The notes under the pieces: generated by a model
Databases searched by the model: none
Told to the model about the DNA's origin: nothing
Seen by the model: only the letters and a program-made list of their open reading frames with translations
Source: Planctomycetota bacterium
GTDB lineage: Bacteria; Planctomycetota; UBA1135; GCA-002686595
NCBI GenBank assembly: GCA_029250885.1
Contig: JAQXEK010000049.1
Span: forward strand, 1-48,878
Direction of reading: 5' to 3'
DNA length: 48,878 nt
Translations under genes and position numbers: made by a program
In this document: positions 15,511-24,042 of the stretch, in pieces
Numbering within the stretch: the stretch's first letter is position 1
How the letters are laid out: every line of letters starts with the position of its first letter

Positions 15511-16043
15511 CTTTCGTTCACCTTGTAGATATAGTCGATGCGGGGACGGAGCTGGGAGACAGGCCTTTTGAGCTTGTCCAGTCCGTAGATAAGGTCATTG
15601 CGGTTGAAGTCCGCGAGCTCGAGCTCGTCGCTCATAAAGATCGCGTCCTTCGGGCAGGCTTCCTCGCAGAAGCCGCAGAGGATGCAGCGCAGCATGTCGA
15701 TGTCGAAGGACTCGGGCTCTCGCTCGATGAACTTCTCCGTGACGTCGCCGCCGATGGTGATCGCATTACGGTCGGTATCCTGCCCATCGATCGTGATGGC
15801 ATAGGCGGGGCACGCGGCCTCACAGAGCCCACAGGACACGCAGCGAATCGAACCGTCTTCGTCGTTAGTAGCGAGACGCGGCTGACCGCGGGTCACCTCG
15901 TTGACGGGGAGAGGCTCCTCGGGGTACTGCCGGGTCGTCCGGGGCTTGAACATGGCCCGGAAGGTCATGGACATGCCCTTGAGAATCTCGGGCAGGTAGA
16001 GCTTCTCGGAGAAGCTCAGCTGCTTGCGCTTAACGATAACCAT
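15483..16043 (-). CDS. nuoI: NADH-quinone oxidoreductase subunit I
   Basis: This 186-residue peripheral subunit carries two [4Fe-4S] clusters (N6a and N6b) that pass electrons from NuoG toward NuoB. Both ferredoxin motifs are present: CVSCGLCEAACPAYAI and CILCGFCEEACPKDAI. The N-terminal amphipathic part (LPEILKGMSMTFRAMF) is typical of the region that lies on the membrane. The gene begins 3 bp after nuoH. Confidence 0.97.
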   Translation of the reverse strand: MVIVKRKQLSFSEKLYLPEILKGMSMTFRAMFKPRTTRQYPEEPLPVNEVTRGQPRLATNDEDGSIRCVSCGLCEAACPAYAITIDGQDTDRNAITIGGDVTEKFIEREPESFDIDMLRCILCGFCEEACPKDAIFMSDELELADFNRNDLIYGLDKLKRPVSQLRPRIDYIYKVNERWQAPSSTR

Positions 16044-16046
16044 GGC

Positions 16047-17063
16047 TTAGAAAACCCCCGATGCAATAGCGCCCGTAACCAGCAGGTTGGCCAGGGCAAG
16101 GGGAAGGAATCGCTTCCATCCCAGATCCATGAGCTGGTCAAAGCGGAAGCGGGGAATCGTCCACCGCACCCAAATGAACAGGAAGAGCAGGGCGATGACC
16201 TTCGTTAGCATGGCGCCGACCTGGAGGAACCAGGGAGCGTCTTCCATGAAGGGAACGTGGTAACCGCCGAGGAAGAACAGCACCGTCATGCAGCACATGA
16301 CGAAGATTGCGCAGTACTCACCCAAGAAGAACAGGGCGAAGCGCATGGAGCTGAACTCTGTGTGGAATCCACCGACCAGCTCCGGCTCGCACTCGGCGAA
16401 GTCGAAGGGGTGGCGGTTGGTCTCCGCGAAGGTAGCGATCAAGAACAGGATGAACGCGAGGGGCTGGCTGAAGATGTTCCAGTTCCAGATTGCCCCGCCT
16501 TGGGCGTTCGCAATCTCATTCATCTGGAAGCTTCCGGTCATGACCACGACGGCCATAATCGAGAGGATCAGCGCCAGCTCGTAGCTGATCATCTGGGCCG
16601 AGGCCCGGATGGCGCCCAGCAGGGAGAACTTGGAGTTCGATGCCCAGCCGCCCAAAATGATGCCGTAGATCGACAGGCCCGAGAAGGCCAAGATGTACAG
16701 CACGTCGATCTGCAGGCTCGCGATCGCAAGGGGGCCCTCGTCCTGATAGAAAGGGCTAGCTGCCGCGAAGGGAATCACGGCGACCCCCATCATGGCCGGC
16801 ATAGCCGAGATAGCGGGTGCCAGGCGGAAGAGCCACTTGTTGGCGCCGTCAGGCACAAGCTCTTCCTTGAAGATAAACTTGACGCCGTCGGCTAGGGGCT
16901 GCAACACCCCCCAAGGTCCCACGCGGTTGGGGCCGTAGCGGAACTGGATCCACGCCGAGACCTTACGCTCGGCGAGGGTCGTCAGGGCCGCGATAACGAC
17001 CATCCCGCCGTAGATGCAGGTGAGCTTCGCGACGATGACGCCGATTGTGATGAGCATATCCAT
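16047..17063 (-). CDS. nuoH: NADH-quinone oxidoreductase subunit H
   Basis: This 338-residue membrane subunit joins the hydrophilic arm of complex I to the proton pumps and forms part of the quinone chamber. Signature motifs are AWIQFRYGPNRVGPWGVLQP, ETNRHPFDFAECEPELVGG with the conserved acidic residues, and EFSSMRFALFFLGEY. Eight helices are expected and visible. It overlaps the end of nuoG by 1 bp. Confidence 0.97.
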   Translation of the reverse strand: MDMLITIGVIVAKLTCIYGGMVVIAALTTLAERKVSAWIQFRYGPNRVGPWGVLQPLADGVKFIFKEELVPDGANKWLFRLAPAISAMPAMMGVAVIPFAAASPFYQDEGPLAIASLQIDVLYILAFSGLSIYGIILGGWASNSKFSLLGAIRASAQMISYELALILSIMAVVVMTGSFQMNEIANAQGGAIWNWNIFSQPLAFILFLIATFAETNRHPFDFAECEPELVGGFHTEFSSMRFALFFLGEYCAIFVMCCMTVLFFLGGYHVPFMEDAPWFLQVGAMLTKVIALLFLFIWVRWTIPRFRFDQLMDLGWKRFLPLALANLLVTGAIASGVF

Positions 17064-18502
17064 CAGACACTTGCTCCCGTGCGGGAAAGGGTCTTCGTAA
17101 GCTCCTCAAGACTGGTCTCGAGGGGAGAAACGCTGGAGGGAAGCGGACGCGCGATCGTGAGCTCGCCCTCGTGGCCATCCACATTGATCCAGGTGCCGGC
17201 CTTCTCGACGTAGAAGGGAGTCGCGATGCAGGCCTCGACGCCGGATGCCAGGCAGGCAGTCGTGTCGAAGGTGACGAGCTTGGTCGCGCCAAGATCAAAG
17301 CCACCGAGAAGCTTTAGGATGCGCTCGCCCACCAGAACCGCCGCGTCCGCGCCGGTGACCCTATCGGCCGCGTCCTTGGGCGAGATGCCCCGGAAGCCAG
17401 CGTTTTCGAGACCCTTGCGGTTCGGGCAGGGGTCGCCGGTGTGCAGCAGGTCGTCCTTGAGGTCGTTGGCATCGGGCGACACGAACAGCAGCTCGGCACC
17501 GATAGCTGCGGCAAGGGGCTGGACTCGCTCGGCCTCTTCCACGGTCAGGAAGGGCGACGCGATCAGCACCTTGCTGCCGGAAGTACTAAGAACGCTCGCG
17601 GCGTGCTTGATGGCTTCGCCTGTGGTCGACCCCATAAGGTCCGCGCCGTTGGCGACCAGGCCGCCCAGCAGGCGTTCGGGGTCGTTGACCTCGGGGAAGC
17701 TGAAGCGACCGGTGTCGCACATCCACCACTGGTTGACGTCGGGGTTGAACACCGGGCGGATGCGCTTGACATCGCCGCGGCGCAGGACCTCGACACTGAT
17801 CGAGCAACCGCGGCTGCACTCGGCACAAGTCGAAGACGACTTCTCCAGGTTCCAAACGCGCGCCTTGAAACGGAACGGCTTCAAGGTCAAAGCACCCACT
17901 GGGCAGACATCCGCCAGGTTGCCCTGGTAGTTACCGGTCAGGGGACGGCCCGCAAAGGTCGTGATGTAGGAGTTCGAGGCAAGCCCCGCGTTGGTCAACT
18001 CAGGCTTCTTGGTGACCTCCTCCTGGAAGCGCACACAGCGCGTGCACAGGATGCAGCGCTCTTGGTCGAGCATGATCACATCGCCAAGGTCCACGCGCTT
18101 CTCGAGGTTCGCCCGGGGCTCGCCCGTGCGACCCGCGGCCTGCTGCTCCTGGAAGGAGTAGTCCTGCAACGTGCACTCGCCGGCCTTGTCGCAGATCGGG
18201 CAGTCAAGGGGGTGGTTCTTGAGCAAGAACTCCAGGCACTCACGACGCGCGTCGTGGGCGCCATCGGCCTCGGTGTTGACCACCATGCCCTCGCTGACCT
18301 GGGTACGGCATGCGGCCATCACGCGGCCCGGCCGTCCCCCTTCGGAGACCTCCACTTGGCAAATCCGGCACGAGCCCTTGGGCTCCATGGCGGGGTGATA
18401 GCAGTAGCGAGGAACATCGATACCGGAATCGTCACAAGCCGCAATCAGCGGTTTGGTCGGATCGGCTTCGACCTCGCGTCCATTTACAGTGATCTTAATC
18501 AC
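17063..18502 (-). CDS. nuoG: NADH-quinone oxidoreductase subunit G, short form
   Basis: This is the iron-sulfur subunit of the NADH-binding arm. It has a ferredoxin-like [2Fe-2S] domain (CYHPAMEPKGSCRICQVEV with a later Cys in MAACRTQ), the HPLDCPICDKAGEC motif for the N5 cluster (His ligand plus three Cys), a second ferredoxin-type set (CILCTRC and CPVG) and a Cx2Cx3C set CAECSRGC followed 28 residues later by C in WWMCDTG, matching the N7-type cluster motif. At 479 residues it is far shorter than E. coli NuoG (about 900), so most of the molybdopterin-oxidoreductase-like domain is missing, although the N7-type ligands remain. The frame closes with an ordinary stop and nuoH follows at once, so this looks like a genuine compact form, not a frameshift. 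Confidence 0.95.
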   Translation of the reverse strand: MIKITVNGREVEADPTKPLIAACDDSGIDVPRYCYHPAMEPKGSCRICQVEVSEGGRPGRVMAACRTQVSEGMVVNTEADGAHDARRECLEFLLKNHPLDCPICDKAGECTLQDYSFQEQQAAGRTGEPRANLEKRVDLGDVIMLDQERCILCTRCVRFQEEVTKKPELTNAGLASNSYITTFAGRPLTGNYQGNLADVCPVGALTLKPFRFKARVWNLEKSSSTCAECSRGCSISVEVLRRGDVKRIRPVFNPDVNQWWMCDTGRFSFPEVNDPERLLGGLVANGADLMGSTTGEAIKHAASVLSTSGSKVLIASPFLTVEEAERVQPLAAAIGAELLFVSPDANDLKDDLLHTGDPCPNRKGLENAGFRGISPKDAADRVTGADAAVLVGERILKLLGGFDLGATKLVTFDTTACLASGVEACIATPFYVEKAGTWINVDGHEGELTIARPLPSSVSPLETSLEELTKTLSRTGASV

Positions 18503-19839
18503 GCCTGGGCCTCCGCGGGTTCAGGAGCGCTCTGGGGAGCGTATTTTCCGGTCTTGTTGATTTTACAGCCACCATCGCGAATGTGCTCTTCGAGCTCCGC
18601 GCGGAAGTGCTTGACCATCATGTGGGCAGGAATAGCAGCAGCGTCGGCAAGAGCGCAGATCGTCTTGCCTGGCGCCATGCCGTTGCCAATGCTAGTCAGA
18701 AGGTCGATGTCGCCATCACGGCCCTGGCCGTCTTCGATACGCTTGAAGATCTGGTGCAACCACTGGCAGCCTTCGCGGCACTGGGAGCACTGTCCGCAGG
18801 ACTCGTGGTCGTAAAAGCGCGCGATGATCTGCATGGCGCGCACGACACACTGGGAGTCGTCCAGAATGATCATGGCCGCCGTACCGAGCATCGTCCCGGC
18901 CGCCTTGACCGAGTCGTGGTCCATAGCCACGTCAATGGTGTCGGCGGACATCATGCCCGTAGACGAGCCCCCGGTGAACCAGGCCTTGAGCTTGCGGCCT
19001 TCGGGCACGCCGCCGGCGAAGTGGTCTGCCTCAAGCAGCTCCTTCGCGTTGGTGCCGAGGGGCGCTTCGTAGACACCGGGCTTGTTCACATTGCCGCTGA
19101 TGCCGACCAAGAAGTTGCCGGGGCTGGACTCAGAACCCATGGTCCGGTACCACTCGGCTCCCTTGTCCACAATGAACGGCACGTTGAAGATTGTCTCGAC
19201 GTTATTGACCGTCGTCGGCTGGCCCCAGAGACCAAATCCGGCGGGGAAGGGCGGCTTGGGACGCGGGTGGCCGCGCTTGCCCTCGAGGCTCTCCATCATG
19301 CCGGTCTCTTCACCGCAGATGTAGGCGCCGGCGCCCTTGTGCATGTGGATCTCGCAGTCGAAGCCGCTGCCAAGGATGTTCTTGCCGATCAACCCGGCCT
19401 CGCGGGCCTCGACGATCGCCGCTGCGGTGCGATCGTACTGGTGGCGGTACTCGCCACGCACGTAGATGTAGGAGGCCTCGCACTTCATGGCGTAGCAAGC
19501 CAGAAGGATGCCCTCGAGCAATCCGTGGGGATCCTCGTCCATGATCACTCGGTCCTTGCATGTGCCCGGCTCGGACTCGTCGGCATTGATCGCGAGGTAG
19601 CGCTTGCGGGGATCCTTCGCCGGGTCCGGCATGAAGGTCCACTTCAGGCCCGTGGGGAAGCCAGCGCCGCCGCGGCCGCGCAGGCCCGAAGCCTTGACCG
19701 CCTCGGTCACGTCCGCCGGTTGCATCTCCTTAAGAGCGCGCTCGAGGGTAGCGTAGCCGCCGTTCTTCTTATAGGCAGCGAGGGTGTGACTATCATCGCC
19801 GGTCATCCGGCTGGTGAGGTACGTTTCGAAGTTGCTCAC
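18499..19839 (-). CDS. nuoF: NADH-quinone oxidoreductase subunit F
   Basis: This is the flavoprotein that oxidises NADH. The start is placed at GTG 19839, whose bases overlap the nuoE stop as GTGA; the longer frame to 19941 would run into nuoE and encodes no family residues. The product has 446 residues. FMN and NADH contacts are visible as GLRGRGGAGFPTGLKW and YICGEETGMMESLEGKRG, and the [4Fe-4S] N3 ligands as ESCGQCSQCREGCQW with a distal Cys in GKTICALADAA. Its stop overlaps the nuoG start by 4 bp. Confidence 0.97.
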   Translation of the reverse strand: MSNFETYLTSRMTGDDSHTLAAYKKNGGYATLERALKEMQPADVTEAVKASGLRGRGGAGFPTGLKWTFMPDPAKDPRKRYLAINADESEPGTCKDRVIMDEDPHGLLEGILLACYAMKCEASYIYVRGEYRHQYDRTAAAIVEAREAGLIGKNILGSGFDCEIHMHKGAGAYICGEETGMMESLEGKRGHPRPKPPFPAGFGLWGQPTTVNNVETIFNVPFIVDKGAEWYRTMGSESSPGNFLVGISGNVNKPGVYEAPLGTNAKELLEADHFAGGVPEGRKLKAWFTGGSSTGMMSADTIDVAMDHDSVKAAGTMLGTAAMIILDDSQCVVRAMQIIARFYDHESCGQCSQCREGCQWLHQIFKRIEDGQGRDGDIDLLTSIGNGMAPGKTICALADAAAIPAHMMVKHFRAELEEHIRDGGCKINKTGKYAPQSAPEPAEAQA

Positions 19840-20306
19840 TTGCAGCCTCCGATTAGACGCTCGAGCTCGTCGAGGGTCAGGTTTTCGTGGAATTGATCGT
19901 TCAGATCGATCATGGGTGCCGTCGAGCAGCAGCCCTGGCATTCGACCACCTCAAGGGTGAACTTCCCGTCGGCGCTGGTGCCGTGGACGTCCGCCCCGGT
20001 CAGCTCCTTAGCCTTCTCCAGAACATCCGAAGCGCCCCTAAGGTCGCATGAGATGTTGTGGCAGACCTTGATCACGTTCTCGCCGGGAGGAGTCAAACGG
20101 AACATGGGGTAGAAAGACGCGACCCCGTAGACCTCCACGGGCTCGATGCCGAAGAATTCGGCTAGGTCTTCCATGATCTCTGGAGTGATCCAGCCGCCAA
20201 GATCTTCCTGGCAGCGGTGCAGGGCGGGGATCAGTCCCGCGCGCGACTCCGGGTAGTGGGTGACGAGCTCAGTAAACTCGTCCTTCAAGTTCTTTGGGAG
20301 TGCCAT
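19836..20306 (-). CDS. nuoE: NADH-quinone oxidoreductase subunit E
   Basis: This 156-residue thioredoxin-fold subunit carries the [2Fe-2S] cluster N1a. The ligands are in CHNISCDLRG (Cx4C) and CQGCCSTAPM (Cx3C). The N-terminal helical bundle (SRAGLIPALHRCQEDLGGWI) is typical. It starts 1 bp overlapping the nuoD stop and is translationally coupled to nuoF. Confidence 0.97.
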   Translation of the reverse strand: MALPKNLKDEFTELVTHYPESRAGLIPALHRCQEDLGGWITPEIMEDLAEFFGIEPVEVYGVASFYPMFRLTPPGENVIKVCHNISCDLRGASDVLEKAKELTGADVHGTSADGKFTLEVVECQGCCSTAPMIDLNDQFHENLTLDELERLIGGCK

Positions 20307-21541
20307 TAGCGATCCACCTCGCCCATTACGAAGTCTAGGGAGCCGATGATTGCAACGATGTCCGAGAGCAGACGGCCCTCGGCGAGAAGCGGGATGGCCT
20401 GCACGTTCATGAGGCCGGGCGCGCGGATATGCATGCGCACTGGAGTCGCCGTTCCGTCACTCACCGAGTAGAAGCCGAGCTCGCCTTTCGCGGCCTCGAC
20501 AGCGCCGTAGGCCTCGCCCTTGGGCAGGCGCAGGTCGGTGACGATCTTGAACTGGTGGATCAGCTCCTCCATGGAATCCATCACCTTGCCGCGCGGGGGC
20601 AAGACGTAGCGACGGTCCTCGGCGAGCACGTCCTGGCCCTTCGAATGGGCTAGGCGCTCTAGGGCTTGGCTGGCGATCTTACAGGACTGGCGCATCTCCT
20701 CGACGCGGACCATGTAGCGGTCGTAGCAGTCCCCCACCGTTCCGACGGGAATGTCGAAGTCGTAGGTCTCGTAGCCGGAGTAGGGCTCGTTCTTGCGAAG
20801 GTCCCACTCGACGCCACAGCCACGCAGGTTGGGGCCGGTCAGGCTCCAAGCGCGGGCCTCGTCCGGAGTCAGCACACCGACCTCGCGGTTGCGGTCGTAC
20901 CAGATGCGGTTGCCGGTTAGCAGCTTCTCGAACTCGTCGATGCGGGCCGGAAACTGGTCTAAGAACTCGCGCATCATGCCTTCGACCTTCTCGTCCACAT
21001 CCGCGTAGACTCCACCGATGCGAACATAGGTGTTGTTCATGCGGTGGCCGGTGTAAGCATCGAGGATCGAGTAGATGTTTTCACGCTCCTTGAACGTGTT
21101 AAAGAACATCGTGATCGCGCCCAAGTCAATGGACGAAGTACCTAGGTAGATCAGGTGCGCGGCGATGCGGCTGATCTCCATGAGCAGCACGCGGATCTCG
21201 TCGGCGCGCTGCGGTATCTCGATCTTGGCCAGCTTCTCAAGGGAGATCGCGTAGCCAATGTTGTTGATCAGCGGCTGCACATAGTCGAGGCGGTCGGTGT
21301 GGGGAAAGAACTTAGCCCAACCCAGGCCTTCGCAGGCCTTCTCCTTGCCCCGGTGCAGGAACCCAAGGTCCGCATCTACCGTCGCCATGGTCTCGCCGTC
21401 GAGCTCCATTCCCAAGCGCAGAACGCCGTGGGTCGCGGGGTGCTGGGGGCCCATGTTGACGGGCATTAGCTCGCCGTGCATCGGGTCGTCGTGGTCCACC
21501 TGGGAGAAACCCGGGCGGTAGTCCATGTATTTCATAGCCAT
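20306..21541 (-). CDS. nuoD: NADH-quinone oxidoreductase subunit D
   Basis: This 411-residue 49-kDa-type subunit forms the quinone-binding site with NuoB. Recognised by GPQHPATHGVLRL near the N-terminus, DLGFLHRGKEKACEG, DRLDYVQPL, and the C-terminal segment DIVAIIGSLDFVMGEVDR that ends with the conserved Arg. The nuoC and nuoD genes are separate here, unlike the nuoCD fusion of E. coli. Confidence 0.97.
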   Translation of the reverse strand: MAMKYMDYRPGFSQVDHDDPMHGELMPVNMGPQHPATHGVLRLGMELDGETMATVDADLGFLHRGKEKACEGLGWAKFFPHTDRLDYVQPLINNIGYAISLEKLAKIEIPQRADEIRVLLMEISRIAAHLIYLGTSSIDLGAITMFFNTFKERENIYSILDAYTGHRMNNTYVRIGGVYADVDEKVEGMMREFLDQFPARIDEFEKLLTGNRIWYDRNREVGVLTPDEARAWSLTGPNLRGCGVEWDLRKNEPYSGYETYDFDIPVGTVGDCYDRYMVRVEEMRQSCKIASQALERLAHSKGQDVLAEDRRYVLPPRGKVMDSMEELIHQFKIVTDLRLPKGEAYGAVEAAKGELGFYSVSDGTATPVRMHIRAPGLMNVQAIPLLAEGRLLSDIVAIIGSLDFVMGEVDR

Positions 21542-21543
21542 GG

Positions 21544-22095
21544 TTACTTGCTCTCCTCGCTAGCGGCAAAGGCCGCGCGGCGATCGTCATCCCACTTCTG
21601 GTAGAGGCTGTCCGGCTCGATACCAATGTGCGGGAAGTCCTTCCGCAGCGGGTGGTGCGGGAAGCCCTCTGGCATCAGGATACGGCGCAGGTTCTCGTGT
21701 CCGCGAAAGCGAACACCCATCAGATCCCAGCACTCGCGCTCGGAGAACTGGGTCCCCGGCCACAGGTCCGTAATCGTGTCGACTTCGGGCTCGTCGCCAT
21801 CGGTCATTGCGCGAACGCGAACGCGGTCGGCATGCTCGAAGGACAGAAACTGGTAGACCATCTCGAAGCGCTGGGGCAAGCCAACGCCGTGATCGATTGC
21901 AGTCACAAGCGTGTTGCTATCGAAGCCGCCGGTGTTCTTGAGGGCCGCACAGGTTGCGTAGATCGCGTCCACGCCCACCTGTACCAGGACCATGCCGTCA
22001 TAGGCGATGGAGATGGTGCAGTCGATTTCCTGCAAGCAGCTCGAAATACGGGTTTGGGTTGCGTTCTCCGCAATCCCTTGGTTCTCGTCAGTCAT
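21544..22095 (-). CDS. nuoC: NADH-quinone oxidoreductase subunit C
   Basis: This 183-residue 30-kDa-type subunit of the hydrophilic arm has the family motif FSERECWDLMGVRFRGHENL followed by RRILMPEGFPHHPLRKDFP. It binds no cofactor and supports assembly with NuoD. There is a 12-bp gap after nuoB and a 2-bp gap before nuoD. Confidence 0.96.
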   Translation of the reverse strand: MTDENQGIAENATQTRISSCLQEIDCTISIAYDGMVLVQVGVDAIYATCAALKNTGGFDSNTLVTAIDHGVGLPQRFEMVYQFLSFEHADRVRVRAMTDGDEPEVDTITDLWPGTQFSERECWDLMGVRFRGHENLRRILMPEGFPHHPLRKDFPHIGIEPDSLYQKWDDDRRAAFAASEESK

Positions 22096-22107
22096 GGGAG
22101 CCCTCGC

Positions 22108-22697
<590 letters not shown>

Positions 22698-22710
<13 letters not shown>

Positions 22711-23072
22711 GTCAGTCCTCCTTTGCGCCAAACGTAGGCGAGCCCAAGTCCCAGAACCACAACAAAGGCCAGCACCTCTTTGAAGACGATGTCGCCGACT
22801 CCCGCCGCCGCCATCGACTTGGCCGCCACTGCCCAGGGCAGCAACATCAAGGACTCGACATCGAACAAGATGAAGAGCACGGCCACGAGGTAGAAGTGAA
22901 TGGAGAGGCGCATGCGGGCGTTGCCCGTGGGCGCCAAGCCGCATTCGTAAGCGTCACCCTTACCGACAGCCCGGCGGCGCGCGCCGAGCACATCACTAAG
23001 GATAAGGTTCGCAATACCGAAGCCCAGCACGGCAACAACCATGATCAGGATCGGGAGGTAATCGTTCAGCAT
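22698..23072 (-). CDS. nuoA: NADH-quinone oxidoreductase subunit A
   Basis: This 124-residue membrane subunit has three helices. The conserved loop [20 protein letters not shown] (with the Cys that changes exposure during turnover in other species) and the helix [16 protein letters not shown] with its acidic residues identify it. It is the first gene of the operon, so the promoter should lie in 23073-23320, where I see no clear -35/-10 pair. Confidence 0.96.
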
Positions 23073-23322
23073 AACTACTCGTCGACCCGGGGGGTCGGTG
23101 CGGAGGAGGCAGCAGGGGAAGGGACTCGGGGGGGCTGCATCAAGCCACCCCTTGAATAAGGATGACTACGACGCAAATTTCGCGGCGAGTCTACCTTGAC
23201 TTGCCCGGGATAACCAGCAAAAGCGGCCTCCCTTGGCGGTCGGGTTTAACCAAAGGTAAAAAAGCCTTGGTCGGAGCCTCTCTTGGGCTTGAAGCGGCCC
23301 CTAACCGAGGCCACCAACGGCC

Positions 23323-23916
23323 CTAGGTGACGTCCGCCATACTCGGCGGCTCGCCAAGGCTGGCCCGGGTCTGGGCCTCGACCTCGCCCATACGCTGCCA
23401 TGCCTGCTGGCGCTCGGCCGGACTCAAGCTGGCGTTGATCGCCGGATAGAAGGCTTTGTCTTCCCTGGACGTGTGGTGCTCGAACAGATGTTTAAAGGTA
23501 AACCCATGCTCGATCACCAAGAGGGCGTCCTCCCGGGTCAGCGCGCTCTCCTTATCGATGCGTTCTAGACCCTCCAGACCGGCAAAGAGCCCTTTAAGTA
23601 GGCGTTCAAGCTTCGCGTGCTCCTTCTCGAAGAACAGGGGCGCGCCGCCCTCGGGTTGGTGTTCCAGACCCATGTAGAGGGGCATTAAGACCTCATCCTC
23701 CACCCGCATATGCACCGCAAGCGCGTAGCGCAGGCTCACGAGGCCGCAGCGGGCCTCCACCAGGTTTAGGGACATCAGCCCACACTGGTAGGTGCGGAAC
23801 ATAGCCATCATGCGGTCGTGCTCATCCTGGAACTGGGACAGGCTAGGAGCGCTTGCCGAGGAGGGGCCGGGTCGTTCGGGTGGGGTCATGTCCGCGAAAT
23901 CTACGAAAGGTAGCAA
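23323..23916 (-). CDS. Hemerythrin-like (HHE) protein
   Basis: The 197-residue protein forms a predicted four-helix bundle with His/Glu residues spaced as in bacterial hemerythrin-like domains: DEHDRMM, VHMRVEDEVLMPLY, EKEHAKLE and HLFEHHTSREDKAFYPAI. Such domains bind a di-iron centre and can sense or carry O2 or NO, or handle iron. ATG 23916 is used; a second in-frame Met (DMTPPERPG, ten residues in) is equally possible. It stands alone between the nuo promoter region and a sulfatase-like gene, both on the same strand. A link to respiration is possible only by position. Confidence 0.85.
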   Translation of the reverse strand: MLPFVDFADMTPPERPGPSSASAPSLSQFQDEHDRMMAMFRTYQCGLMSLNLVEARCGLVSLRYALAVHMRVEDEVLMPLYMGLEHQPEGGAPLFFEKEHAKLERLLKGLFAGLEGLERIDKESALTREDALLVIEHGFTFKHLFEHHTSREDKAFYPAINASLSPAERQQAWQRMGEVEAQTRASLGEPPSMADVT

Positions 23917-23955
23917 GGAAAAGGGCGGAGCTTGCGACTCAGCCGTTGAGGCAAC

Positions 23956-24016
23956 TTAGGCCCATATATAGGCCAGATCGGCGGCCTAAACCAGCGGATT
24001 GTAAAACGATTAGGCC
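23956..24016. repeat. Three TTAGGCC words in alternating orientation
   Basis: TTAGGCC occurs at 23956-23962 and 24010-24016, and its complement GGCCTAA at 23983-23989, so the words are exactly 27 bp apart and alternate in strand; a shortened TAGGCC lies at 23969-23974. The spot is the gap between the gene ending at 24043 and the hemerythrin-like gene starting at 23916. It could be an operator-like array, a weak termination structure for the leftward gene, or chance. Confidence 0.35.
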
Positions 24017-24042
24017 TTCGCAACCGGACGCGGCAGTGCCGG

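Noticed and set aside
17441..19896. Two long plus-strand frames (457 and 437 codons) opposite nuoG and nuoF
   Set aside because: Codon bias of high-GC DNA keeps antisense frames open; they show no motifs, while nuoG and nuoF have full cofactor motifs.
18499..19941. Longer nuoF start at 19941
   Set aside because: The extra 34 residues overlap nuoE and are not part of the family; GTG 19839 overlaps the nuoE stop as in coupled operons.
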